A stretch of 64,000 nucleotides of DNA from the NCBI GenBank assembly GCA_937890825.1, contig CALADS010000094.1:1-64000 (forward strand). The letters are read 5' to 3'. This DNA is from an uncultured Bacteroides sp. GTDB taxonomy: Bacteria > Bacteroidota > Bacteroidia > Bacteroidales > Bacteroidaceae. How positions within the stretch are numbered: the first letter of the stretch is position 1; every line of letters starts with the position of its first letter. The notes under the pieces were generated by a model. The model did no database searches. It saw only the letters and a program-made list of their open reading frames with translations, and was not told the origin of the DNA. Below, piece after piece: positions 52,686 through 61,147 of this stretch. The translations under genes and the position numbers were made by a program.

Positions 52686-54419
52686 ATGAACAAGATAATT
52701 TCTATGATATGTATCAGCCTGGCTCTTTTCTGTAGCAGTTGTAATGACTTTTTGGAAGACCAGACTCCTCAGGGCACACTGACCAATGAGAATGTGAAAG
52801 ATCCGGCCTATGTAGACAACCTGGTCATTTCAGCCTATGCTGTATGGATTTCGGCAGAAGATATCAACTCGTCATTCTCTATGTGGAATTACGATGTCCG
52901 TTCTGATGATGCTTATAAAGGCGGTAATAACCAGCAAGATGGTGATGTGTTTCATAATCTAGAGGTATCGCAGGGTATCATGACCACCGCCTGGAATATC
53001 AGCGATATGTGGCAACGCTTGTACAACTGCATTTCTCGTGTAAACACAGCACTGCAACTATTGGAGTCTGTAGACGAAAATACTTATCCTTTGAAGCAGC
53101 AGCGGATAGCAGAAATGCGATTTTTGCGTGCTCACGGACATTTTCTGTTGAAACGTCTGTTTAAATACGTTCCGTTTATTATTGATCCAAATCTGACCGA
53201 AGAAGGCTATAACAACCTTTCCAATCGAGCTTATACCAATGATGCCGGCTGGCAGGTGATAGCAGATGATTTCAAGTTTGCCTTTGATAATCTGCCTGCC
53301 ATACAGAATGAGAAGGGCCGACCCACCCGTTCAGCAGCGGCTGCTTATCTGGCCAAGACTTATCTGTACAAGGCTTATCACCAGGATAACGCCGAATCTC
53401 ATGAAGTGACTTCCATCAGCAAGGAAGATTTGATGCAAGTGGTGGAATATACCGAAAAGTCTATCTATAGCGCAGGCGGCTATGCACTGGAATCTGATTT
53501 TCACAACAACTTCCGTCCGGAACCGCAGTACGAAAATGGAGTGGAATCTTTATGGGCTATGCAATATTCCATGAACGACGGTACCCAAAACGGAAACTGT
53601 AATTGGGCCTATGGGTTGATAGTACCTAATATACCGGGTGTAACCGATGGCGGATGCGATTTCTACAAGCCTTCTCAAAATTTGGTGAATGCTTTCCGTA
53701 CCGATAATAACGGACATCCTTTGTTTGATACATTCAATGCACAAGATGTGGATGTGAAGCAGGATTATACCGACCCGCGTCTGTATCTCACGGTAGGTAT
53801 GCCGGGAATGCCTTATGAATTCAATAAGAATTATATCATGGACAAGTCTATCACCTGGAGTCGTAGTAACGGACTTTATGGTTATTATGTCACTTTAAAG
53901 CATAACGTAGACCCGGATGGTGAATATCTCATTAAGGGAAGTTGGTGGGGCAGTCCGATGAACCGCATTGTATTGCGCTATGCCGATGTATTGCTGATGC
54001 GTGCCGAAGCGTTGGCTCAGTTGAATGACGGTCGTTTGGGCGAAGCCATAGATTTGGTGAACGAAGTGCGTAACCGTGCCAAGCAGAGTACCCGCATGAT
54101 AGCCGATTACGAAACTGAATATGGCGTGCATTTCAACATACAGCCCTATAGCGGCTCTTATATGCAGAGCCAAACCTTGAAAATAGTGAAATTTGAGCGT
54201 CGTGTGGAACTGGCCATGGAGTCAGAACGCTTCTTTGACCTGGTGCGCTGGGGAGAAGCCGAACAGACCCTTAACCAATATTATGCAGCAGAAACCGACA
54301 ACTGTAATATCTACACATCTGCTTCTTTCACGAAAAATAAAAATGAATATTTGCCGATACCTTTTGCTCAGTTGAGTGCCAGCAACGGCCATTACACACA
54401 GAATTGCGGTAATTGGTAA
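52686..54419 (+). CDS. SusD/RagB-like fructan-binding lipoprotein
   Basis: This 577-aa lipoprotein (lipobox CSSC, Cys19) has the SusD start NDFLEDQTPQGTLTNENV, TPR-like helices with RIAEMRFLRAHGHFLLKRLFKYVP, and the C-terminal RIVLRYADVLLMRAEALAQL and FERRVELAMESERFFDLVRWGEAE. It caps the SusC channel. The gene is 24 bp after susC and belongs to the susC-susD-DUF4960-GH32 operon. Confidence 0.95.
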   Translation: MNKIISMICISLALFCSSCNDFLEDQTPQGTLTNENVKDPAYVDNLVISAYAVWISAEDINSSFSMWNYDVRSDDAYKGGNNQQDGDVFHNLEVSQGIMTTAWNISDMWQRLYNCISRVNTALQLLESVDENTYPLKQQRIAEMRFLRAHGHFLLKRLFKYVPFIIDPNLTEEGYNNLSNRAYTNDAGWQVIADDFKFAFDNLPAIQNEKGRPTRSAAAAYLAKTYLYKAYHQDNAESHEVTSISKEDLMQVVEYTEKSIYSAGGYALESDFHNNFRPEPQYENGVESLWAMQYSMNDGTQNGNCNWAYGLIVPNIPGVTDGGCDFYKPSQNLVNAFRTDNNGHPLFDTFNAQDVDVKQDYTDPRLYLTVGMPGMPYEFNKNYIMDKSITWSRSNGLYGYYVTLKHNVDPDGEYLIKGSWWGSPMNRIVLRYADVLLMRAEALAQLNDGRLGEAIDLVNEVRNRAKQSTRMIADYETEYGVHFNIQPYSGSYMQSQTLKIVKFERRVELAMESERFFDLVRWGEAEQTLNQYYAAETDNCNIYTSASFTKNKNEYLPIPFAQLSASNGHYTQNCGNW

Positions 54420-54457
54420 TTATCGGTATTTTATAACTAACCTTTAACAATTTACAC

Positions 54458-55861
54458 ATGAAATCAATATTCCACAAAATTAGTTTTTGGATGATAGGAG
54501 GACTGGCAGTGATACTGTCGGCTACAGGATGTGATGACAATCACGAATCCGACCTCAGACTGAATGGCGATACGCATATCATAGCTCTGGCACTGGATAA
54601 TTATGAGGGTGATATAGACCGGAAGGCACAGACCGTTACGGTGGGGGTGCCCGAATCTTATGATACAAAAGCGATGAAAGTAACAGAACTCCAGTTATCC
54701 GAAGGGTCGGTATCTAATATCGAGAAGGGAGATTTGCTGAATGGCTCCTTTCCTCACTCTATTCAGGTGACCAACGGCGATGTATATCAGAATTACACCT
54801 TGATTGTGAAGAATGATGAGGCTAAGATTTTATCATTCAAGTTGAATGATGTCTATACAGGAATCATCGACCAGAAACAACGCACCATTACCGTGCGGGT
54901 GCCAAGCACGGCGGATATTACCAGCATGGTTCCGGTTATTCAGACTTCCGCAGGGGCTACCGTGATGCCGGCTTCCGGCCAGGTGCAGGATTTTACCAAT
55001 CCGGTGCAATTTACTGTCAGCTATCAGTCGGCCACTGCCACTTATACGGTGACCGTTATTCCTACCGACGCGCCTAGTGCTGTATATGTAGGCCTGGCTG
55101 CCACGCTCGACGAACTGAATCCCGAAGAAAAAGAAGCAGCCGCTTGGATGTTGGCCAATGTTGCCAATGCGCAATACATTTCTTTTGATGACATCAACCA
55201 TAATCGAGTAGATTTGAGCGAATGCCGCATCATGTGGTGGCACCTGCATATCGAGGGAGGAATTGACAACATGGACAAGTTTGTTCAGCACGCACCTCAG
55301 GCAGTCAATGCGGCTGTTAAGATGAAGGAACTCTATAACAGAGGAGTACACTTCCTGCTCACCCGTTATGCTACCTATTATGCTGTTCAGTTGGGTGCTA
55401 CCAAAGACGATATGTTCCCCAATAACTGTTGGGGTGGAACAGAGGAAGTCGGTGAAATAACCTCAGGCCCTTGGAGTTTCTCCAACAAGAATAATGAAAC
55501 GCATCCTGTTTATCAGAACCTGACTATGAAAGATGGTGAACCTTCGTCGGTATTTACCTTCGATGCCGGCTATCGCACCACCAATAGTACCGCCCAATGG
55601 CACATTGGCACAGATTGGGGAGGTTATGCCGATGCAGCCACCTGGCGCGAAAATCATGGAGGGCTGGATTTGGGTCATGGCGGCGACGGAGCCATCGTGC
55701 TTTGGGAATATCCCGCCTCGGCTGGCCGGGGAGGCATCGTCTGCATCGGTTCAGGCTGCTATGACTGGTATTCTTTCGGTGTAGATGTTTCGTCCGACCG
55801 CTATCATGGAAATGTGGCAAAAATGACAGAAAATGCAATCAATTATCTGACTAACAAATAA
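54458..55861 (+). CDS. DUF4960-domain surface glycan-binding lipoprotein
   Basis: This 467-aa lipoprotein (lipobox SATGC, Cys25) has two Ig-like DUF5018-type beta repeats (about 40-120 and 125-205, each ending in a YTLIV / YTVTV strand). These are followed by a DUF4960 domain (about 208-467) with aromatic-rich MWWHLHIEGG, WHIGTDWGGYADAATWRE and GSGCYDWYSFG. Position matches the surface glycan-binding protein of the levan PUL of B. thetaiotaomicron, so levan binding outside the cell is the likely role. No catalytic motif is visible. Confidence 0.85.
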   Translation: MKSIFHKISFWMIGGLAVILSATGCDDNHESDLRLNGDTHIIALALDNYEGDIDRKAQTVTVGVPESYDTKAMKVTELQLSEGSVSNIEKGDLLNGSFPHSIQVTNGDVYQNYTLIVKNDEAKILSFKLNDVYTGIIDQKQRTITVRVPSTADITSMVPVIQTSAGATVMPASGQVQDFTNPVQFTVSYQSATATYTVTVIPTDAPSAVYVGLAATLDELNPEEKEAAAWMLANVANAQYISFDDINHNRVDLSECRIMWWHLHIEGGIDNMDKFVQHAPQAVNAAVKMKELYNRGVHFLLTRYATYYAVQLGATKDDMFPNNCWGGTEEVGEITSGPWSFSNKNNETHPVYQNLTMKDGEPSSVFTFDAGYRTTNSTAQWHIGTDWGGYADAATWRENHGGLDLGHGGDGAIVLWEYPASAGRGGIVCIGSGCYDWYSFGVDVSSDRYHGNVAKMTENAINYLTNK

Positions 55862-55873
55862 TTCAACTAATAT

Positions 55874-57454
55874 ATGAAAATTATGATGTATTCACTAGCA
55901 ATGGCAACCATGAGTGTATGTTCACTCATGGCCTGCAATGACGATGAACCTATATTGACTCAAAAAGACTGGGATGGAACCGCGGCTTATTTTGCCTCTA
56001 CTGATGAAAAAGGATTTGAAACCTATTATAAACCTTCTGTGGGTTTTATAGGCGACCCCATGCCTTTCTACGACCCTCAGAACGGCGACTTTAAAATCAT
56101 GTATTTGCAGGAGTTCCGTCCTAATCAGGCCACTTATCATCCCATTTGGGCAGTAAGTACCCGTGATGCGGCTTCGTACACCGCTTTAGGAGAGTTGATT
56201 CCTACCGGAACGGTGGCCGAGGCAGATGCGGCCATTGGTACCGGAAGTACTTATTATGATGCTCAGAATGCTGTCTATTATACTTATTACACCGGGCATA
56301 CTGCTCAGGAAGAAGTGGTGATGCGGGCCATTTCGCGCGATTTCAAGACATGGACGAAGGATCGTACCTTCTGTCTGAAAGGAACCGATTTCGGTTACAG
56401 CAAACGTGATTTCCGTGATCCGTTTGTTTTTCAAGATGAACAAAATGTTTATCATATGATTGTCTCTACCCAACTTAACGGAAAAGGTGTACTGGCTGAT
56501 TTTACTTCTGTCAATTTGCAGGACTGGACTCATCAAGGGGTGTTTATGACCATGATGTGGGACCGCTTTTATGAATGTCCCGATGTGTTCAAGATGGGTA
56601 ACTGGTGGTATCTGATTTATTCGGAAAAGCACGCTGCTGTACGTAGGGTACAGTATTTCAAGGGGCGTACGCTGGATGAACTGAAAGCTTGTACAGCCAA
56701 TGATGCCGGAATGTGGCCGGATAATCATGAAGGATTCTTGGATTCTCGCGGATTCTATGCTGGAAAGACTGCTAGTAACGGAGAAGAACGCTACATTTGG
56801 GGATGGTGCCCCACTCGTGCAGGAAATAACAACACGGCTGTGGGGGCTTCACCGAACGAACCGGAATGGGCGGGTAATCTGGTAGCCCATAAGATTGTGC
56901 AGCATCCCGACGGAACGTTGTCGCTAGGTATGGTGCCGGGCATTGACCGGAAAATCAATAAGGTCATTTCAGCCAAGATAGTGGCTAAAAGCGAAAGTGG
57001 AGTGACGGAGAATGCCGATAAAGTGGTACTCCAGGGCGAAAGCTATGTATTGTATAATCGCTTGCAGGTAGAGAATAAATGGTCGTTTGATATCAAGACG
57101 ACTGGCAATGAAGATAAGTTTGGCATTTCATTGGTCAGAGGAAGTGATTCTGAAAAATATTACACCATCGTTGTCAATCCGGAAAGTGCGGATAAGCGAA
57201 AAATCAATTTCGAAGAAGAAGGTGCAGCAGGTAAAGGATTCATAGCGGGTATCGACGGTTATGTGTTCGACCGTCCGGCTGATAACATCTATCATGTAAC
57301 TATTTGTACAGACAATTCTGTTTGTGTTGTATATATCAATGATAACGTGGCTTATACGAATCGTATTTATGGCGTGCAGAAGAACTGCTGGTCTGTCAAT
57401 TCATATGGCCAGGGAAAAATTGAAATATCAAATTTGAAGATGATGTCGAAATAA
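55874..57454 (+). CDS. GH32 surface endo-levanase-type lipoprotein
   Basis: This 526-aa enzyme has a lipobox (SLMAC, Cys21). GH32 residues in order are GDPMPFYDP (nucleophile Asp61, in place of the usual WMNDPNG), DFRDPFVF (Asp182 of RDP) and FYECPDVFK (acid/base Glu234). A C-terminal beta domain follows (about 370-526). The altered nucleophile motif and lipidation fit the endo-acting levanase of the B. thetaiotaomicron levan PUL, which opens long levan at the cell surface. It is the last gene of the susC operon, 12 bp after the DUF4960 gene. Confidence 0.9.
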   Translation: MKIMMYSLAMATMSVCSLMACNDDEPILTQKDWDGTAAYFASTDEKGFETYYKPSVGFIGDPMPFYDPQNGDFKIMYLQEFRPNQATYHPIWAVSTRDAASYTALGELIPTGTVAEADAAIGTGSTYYDAQNAVYYTYYTGHTAQEEVVMRAISRDFKTWTKDRTFCLKGTDFGYSKRDFRDPFVFQDEQNVYHMIVSTQLNGKGVLADFTSVNLQDWTHQGVFMTMMWDRFYECPDVFKMGNWWYLIYSEKHAAVRRVQYFKGRTLDELKACTANDAGMWPDNHEGFLDSRGFYAGKTASNGEERYIWGWCPTRAGNNNTAVGASPNEPEWAGNLVAHKIVQHPDGTLSLGMVPGIDRKINKVISAKIVAKSESGVTENADKVVLQGESYVLYNRLQVENKWSFDIKTTGNEDKFGISLVRGSDSEKYYTIVVNPESADKRKINFEEEGAAGKGFIAGIDGYVFDRPADNIYHVTICTDNSVCVVYINDNVAYTNRIYGVQKNCWSVNSYGQGKIEISNLKMMSK

Positions 57455-57516
57455 AACTTGTTGCTGATTCAGAAATTACCGTATTGCTTCTAGTACGGAC
57501 TTCATTTCACCGAGGA

Positions 57517-57549
57517 GGGTATATCACTATAAAAGTGGTATATCCTCTT
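57517..57549 (+). terminator. Terminator of the fructan susC operon
   Basis: GGGTATATCAC (57517-57527) pairs with GTGGTATATCC (57535-57545) with two wobble pairs and a 7-nt loop. TCTTT follows. Confidence 0.7.
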
Positions 57550-57600
57550 TGTATTTTTCGGTAGAGAGGGGTTTTGTATGTATCTGGGCAGCTGCCGATT

Positions 57601-57651
57601 CCGGAAAGCCTGCCCGGTTTCTGCGCTGCCTCATCTCCGGGCTTTCTTCGG
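57601..57651. repeat. Imperfect inverted repeat before the 11-bp array
   Basis: The G+C-rich arms at 57601-57617 and 57637-57651 share CCG..AAGCC..CCGG blocks in inverse orientation. It lies in the 364-bp gene-free stretch between GH32 and the MFS gene. Confidence 0.5.
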
Positions 57652-57663
57652 ATCCTACCATTG

Positions 57664-57709
57664 GGAGTTGGTTAGGAGTTGGTACGGACTTGGTATGGAG
57701 TTGGTACGG
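57664..57709 (+). repeat. 11-bp tandem repeat array (GGAGTTGGTAC type)
   Basis: There are four contiguous 11-bp units: GGAGTTGGTTA, GGAGTTGGTAC, GGACTTGGTAT and GGAGTTGGTAC, then GG. The array is upstream of, and in the sense orientation of, the MFS gene, ending 49 bp before its -7 box. It is the same unit type as the array at 26071-26114. Confidence 0.88.
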
Positions 57710-57757
57710 GGAGGGCAGTTTTTCCTTGAAAGACATGTTTTTTGTAAAAACATTCCG

Positions 57758-57765
57758 TATTTTTG
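57758..57765 (+). promoter_or_regulatory. -7 element of the MFS gene
   Basis: TATTTTTG matches TAnnTTTG, 62 bp before the ATG at 57828. The nearest TTTG (57741-57744) is too close for a standard -33. Confidence 0.5.
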
Positions 57766-57827
57766 TCTGTCATTTGAACGGGGAAGAAGACATCTCTCCC
57801 CAAAGTAAATAGTTTATAGTGAAGAGA

Positions 57828-59003
57828 ATGAAACGGGTGTTGAAAGAGAACGGCGGATTGCCGGCTCATATATTATGGACGCTGGCCATTGTGGCCGGTG
57901 CATCAGTTGCCAACTTATACTACAATCAGCCCTTATTAAATCTGATTCGTCAGGATTTGGGCGTTTCAGAATTCAAGACCAATCTGATAGCCATGATTAC
58001 TCAGGTGGGCTATGCCTTGGGGTTGCTTTTCATTGTCCCCCTGGGCGACCTTTATCAGCGGAAGCATATCATTATCGTCAATTTCAGCCTGCTGGTCGGT
58101 TCGCTGCTGCTCATGGCCTCGTCTACAGATATCTGGCTGGTGTGGGCGGCATCGCTCGTTACGGGTGTGTGTTCCATGATACCACAGATATTTGTTCCGA
58201 TAGCTTCGCAATTCTCGCGTCCTGAGAACAAGGGGCGGAATGTGGGCATTGTCATTTCGGGACTGCTCACGGGTATATTGGCTTCGCGGGTGGTCAGTGG
58301 AGTGGTAGGCGACTTATGGGGATGGCGCGAAATGTACTACATGGCAGCGGTTCTTATGCTGGTGTGTGCCTTGGTAGTATGGCGTGTGTTGCCGGATATA
58401 CAGCCCACCTTTCGGGGACGGTATACGGATTTGATGAAATCGCTGGGGAGCCTGGTGCGCGATTATCCGGCTCTGCGCATTTATTCGCTGCGTGCCGGGC
58501 TGGCCTTTGGCTCGTTTCTGGCCATGTGGTCTTGTCTGGCCTTCAAGATGGGACAGGCACCCTTCTATGCGGGCAGCGATGTGATAGGCTTTTTGGGCTT
58601 GTGTGGCATAGCTGGTGCGCTGACGGCCTCGTTTGTGGGGCAGGCGGTGAAAAAGGTAGGAGTGAGGCGCTTTAATTATATCGGCGATGTGTTGTTGTTG
58701 CTGGCATGGTTTTTCCTTTCGGTATGCGGTGATTCCTATGTGGGGATAGTATTGGGAGTGCTGTTGATAGATATAGGTATGCAGTGCATCCAGCTGAGCA
58801 ATCAGACTAGCATATTCGAACTTTGTCCTGCTGCCTCCAACCGGGTCAATACCATTTTCATGACCACCTATTTTGCAGGAGGTTCGCTCGGCACACTGCT
58901 GGCAGGAAGCTGCTGGGAATTGGCTGGATGGTGGGGAGTGACCGCTGCCGGAGTTTCGCTGGTGACGGTTTCTTTGGCATTGACGGTATTTACAAAACGT
59001 TGA
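57828..59003 (+). CDS. MFS transporter (DHA1-like)
   Basis: This 391-aa inner-membrane carrier has about 12 hydrophobic segments. The first loop has ASVANLYYNQPLLNLI and the A-motif-like GDLYQRKHII. It resembles Bacteroidetes/proteobacterial MFS exporters of the AraJ/YbcL-like kind; the substrate is unknown. The frame opens with GTG at 57819, but ATG 57828 is likelier. Residues about 221-249 of this frame are the source-like sequence of the 85-bp fragment at 41967-42051. It is followed after 30 bp by an alcohol dehydrogenase gene. Confidence 0.88.
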   Translation: MKRVLKENGGLPAHILWTLAIVAGASVANLYYNQPLLNLIRQDLGVSEFKTNLIAMITQVGYALGLLFIVPLGDLYQRKHIIIVNFSLLVGSLLLMASSTDIWLVWAASLVTGVCSMIPQIFVPIASQFSRPENKGRNVGIVISGLLTGILASRVVSGVVGDLWGWREMYYMAAVLMLVCALVVWRVLPDIQPTFRGRYTDLMKSLGSLVRDYPALRIYSLRAGLAFGSFLAMWSCLAFKMGQAPFYAGSDVIGFLGLCGIAGALTASFVGQAVKKVGVRRFNYIGDVLLLLAWFFLSVCGDSYVGIVLGVLLIDIGMQCIQLSNQTSIFELCPAASNRVNTIFMTTYFAGGSLGTLLAGSCWELAGWWGVTAAGVSLVTVSLALTVFTKR

Positions 59004-59033
59004 GCATACACATTGAATTAATCAGATATACTT

Positions 59034-60074
59034 ATGTTGGCATATACTTATTTAGACAAAGGAAAGTTTGCTTTGGTAGAAAAAGCCAAGCCGGTACTGG
59101 AATGTCCTACAGATGCCATTGTCCGCGTAACGGTGGGCAGCATTTGTAGCAGTGATATACACATCAAACATGGCAGTGTGCCCAGAGCGGTACCCGGTAT
59201 TACGGTGGGCCACGAGATGGTGGGAGTGGTAGAAGAGGTAGGTACGGCTGTCACTAAAGTAAAGCCAGGCGATAGAGTAACCGTCAATGTAGAAACCTAT
59301 TGCGGTGAATGTTTCTACTGTCAGCATGGCTTTGTGAACAATTGTACCTCGCCCGAAGGCGGATGGGCTTTGGGTTGCCGCATAGACGGCGGTCAGGCAG
59401 AATATGTGCGGGTACCGTTGGCCAATCAGGGCCTGAACCGTATTCCCGATCAGGTATCAGATGAGCAGGCTCTTTTGGTGGGCGATGTATTGGCTACAGG
59501 CTTTTGGGCAGCCCGTATTACAGAGATAACCCCCGACGATACGGTGCTGATTATCGGTGCCGGTCCGACGGGTATTTGCACGCTGCTCTGTGTCCGCCTG
59601 CATCATCCCCGGCAGATTATCATGTGCGAAGCATCGGAAGAACGCCGCCGATTTGTCAGTGAACATTATCCGGAAGTAAAGTTGGTAACTCCAGAGGAGT
59701 GTGAGGCTTTCGTACTGGCTCACAGCGAGCATGGAGGGGCCGACCGGGTAATCGAGGTGGCCGGTGCTGCCGATACTTTTCAGTTGGCTTGGCGGTGTGC
59801 ACGTCCCAATGCTATTGTCACAATTGTGGCTTTATACGACCGTCCGCAAGTATTGCCATTGCCCGATATGTATGGCAAGAATCTGACGTTCAAGACGGGC
59901 GGCGTAGATGGCTGTGATTGCGAAGAAGTGCTGCGGCTGATAGCGGCAGGAAAAATAGATACGCTTCCCCTGATAACCCATCGTTATCCGCTGAATCGCA
60001 TAGCAGAAGCCTACGAACTGTTTGAACATAAGCGTGACGGAGTTATCAAAGTAGCTGTTCATGCTAGCCTTTAG
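59034..60074 (+). CDS. Zinc-dependent alcohol dehydrogenase (MDR family)
   Basis: This 346-aa oxidoreductase has the catalytic zinc ligand region GSICSSDIHIKHG, GHEMVGVVEEVG, and the structural zinc loop with four cysteines spaced C-x2-C-x2-C-x7-C (CGECFYCQHGFVNNC, about residues 88-102). The NAD(P)-binding loop is GAGPTGICTLL. Substrate is unknown; similar enzymes act on short alcohols or polyols. It is probably co-transcribed with the MFS gene. Its 3' end overlaps the convergent thioesterase gene by 11 bp. Confidence 0.9.
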   Translation: MLAYTYLDKGKFALVEKAKPVLECPTDAIVRVTVGSICSSDIHIKHGSVPRAVPGITVGHEMVGVVEEVGTAVTKVKPGDRVTVNVETYCGECFYCQHGFVNNCTSPEGGWALGCRIDGGQAEYVRVPLANQGLNRIPDQVSDEQALLVGDVLATGFWAARITEITPDDTVLIIGAGPTGICTLLCVRLHHPRQIIMCEASEERRRFVSEHYPEVKLVTPEECEAFVLAHSEHGGADRVIEVAGAADTFQLAWRCARPNAIVTIVALYDRPQVLPLPDMYGKNLTFKTGGVDGCDCEEVLRLIAAGKIDTLPLITHRYPLNRIAEAYELFEHKRDGVIKVAVHASL

Positions 60075-60501
60075 CTTTACGCAGGTCTTTCCCTTCGAAT
60101 TGGCAGATGGCTTCTATCCAGTCTGGCTTCAAGGGGGTTGACTCGTGCTTTTTCAGGTCGAAGGCCACCATGACAGAAGTGCAGACACACTTCACTTCAC
60201 CGCTTTCAGTGTCGATGACGCGCTGGGCCAGATGAAAACTTTTGGTGCCTATTTCTGTAACAGCGGTTTGCACGGCAATGTGGTCGGAAGCATAAATCTG
60301 AGCCAGGAAGTTGGCCTCAATGTGTACCACTACTATGCCGTCTTCCTCCCAATTAACATGAGGGCATACAGAAGCAAAGTATTCAGTTTTACCTAAGTCG
60401 TAGAAAGAAAAGTAGACTGTATTGTTGACGTGTCCGAATTTGTCGACATCGTTGAAACGCAGTTGTATGGGCAATGTGTGGTTAAATTTAATTTCTTCCA
60501 T
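60064..60501 (-). CDS. Hotdog-fold acyl-CoA thioesterase
   Basis: This 145-aa protein is of the 4-hydroxybenzoyl-CoA thioesterase/YbgC type. It has the signature RFNDVDKFGHVNNTVYFSFYD near the N-terminus (quoted in part: DKFGHVNN), then VVVHIEANFLAQIYASDHI. It probably hydrolyses acyl-CoA or acyl-ACP thioesters; the acyl group is unknown. Its -7 box overlaps that of the divergent tsaC-type gene. Confidence 0.88.
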   Translation of the reverse strand: MEEIKFNHTLPIQLRFNDVDKFGHVNNTVYFSFYDLGKTEYFASVCPHVNWEEDGIVVVHIEANFLAQIYASDHIAVQTAVTEIGTKSFHLAQRVIDTESGEVKCVCTSVMVAFDLKKHESTPLKPDWIEAICQFEGKDLRKAKG

Positions 60502-60532
60502 TGTTTTCTCCTAAACTTTGTGTTAAATCGCT

Positions 60533-60551
60533 GCAAAAATAGTATTTTTGC
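60533..60551. promoter_or_regulatory. Palindromic pair of -7 elements, thioesterase (-) and tsaC-type gene (+)
   Basis: GCAAAAATAGTATTTTTGC is a perfect palindrome around a central G. Its two halves are TATTTTTG on opposite strands (60534-60541 minus, 60543-60550 plus). On the plus strand a -33 TTTG lies at 60517-60520 (22-bp gap). Polymerase cannot use both at once. Confidence 0.65.
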
Positions 60552-60582
60552 GTATTAATTAAAAGAAAATAGATTGAAAGAA

Positions 60583-61146
60583 ATGCGCGAAGAAATAAAA
60601 AAAGCTTGTCAGGTATTGAGCCAGGGAGGCGTGATACTTTATCCTACAGATACGGTTTGGGGGATAGGCTGTGATGCTACGAATGAAGAGGCTGTACGCA
60701 AGGTGTACGAAATAAAGCGTAGAGCAGACAGTAAAGCAATGCTTGTATTGGTGGACTCACCGGTCAAGGTAGATTTCTATGTTCAGGATGTGCCCGAGGT
60801 GGCATGGGATTTGATAGAACTGACAGAAAAGCCATTGACCGTAATCTATGAAGGGGCGCGGAATCTGGCTCCTAATCTGCTGGCATCCGATGGCAGTGTG
60901 GGTATCCGTGTAACTCGCGAGGCCTTCTCACAACGCTTGTGTCAGCAATTCCGCAAGGCCATTGTTTCTACCTCGGCTAATATCAGCGGTGAGCCGGCAC
61001 CTGCTAATTACTGCGAGATAAGCGAAGAAATCAAGGCTGCCGTAGACTATGTGGTGGATTTCCGCAGAGAAGAGACGGGACATCCTAAACCTTCCAGTAT
61101 TGTAAAATTAGGACAAGGAGGACTGATAAAAATTATTCGAGAATAA
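60583..61146 (+). CDS. L-threonylcarbamoyladenylate synthase (TsaC/YrdC/Sua5 family)
   Basis: This 187-aa enzyme makes threonylcarbamoyl-AMP, the donor for the t6A modification of tRNAs reading ANN codons. It shows GGVILYPTDTVWGIGCDATNEEAV, KRRADSKAMLVLV, GSVGIRVTREAFSQRLC and IVSTSANISGEPAP. The open frame extends to TTG 60574, but ATG 60583 is the natural start. The ClC gene begins 1 bp after its stop. Confidence 0.93.
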   Translation: MREEIKKACQVLSQGGVILYPTDTVWGIGCDATNEEAVRKVYEIKRRADSKAMLVLVDSPVKVDFYVQDVPEVAWDLIELTEKPLTVIYEGARNLAPNLLASDGSVGIRVTREAFSQRLCQQFRKAIVSTSANISGEPAPANYCEISEEIKAAVDYVVDFRREETGHPKPSSIVKLGQGGLIKIIRE

Positions 61147-61147
61147 G

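Noticed and set aside
57549..57812. Overlapping frames across the 11-bp array (e.g. 87 aa and 76 aa)
   Set aside because: An 11-bp repeat reads through all frames and keeps them open by chance. The peptides are repeat artefacts, and a promoter lies within the region.
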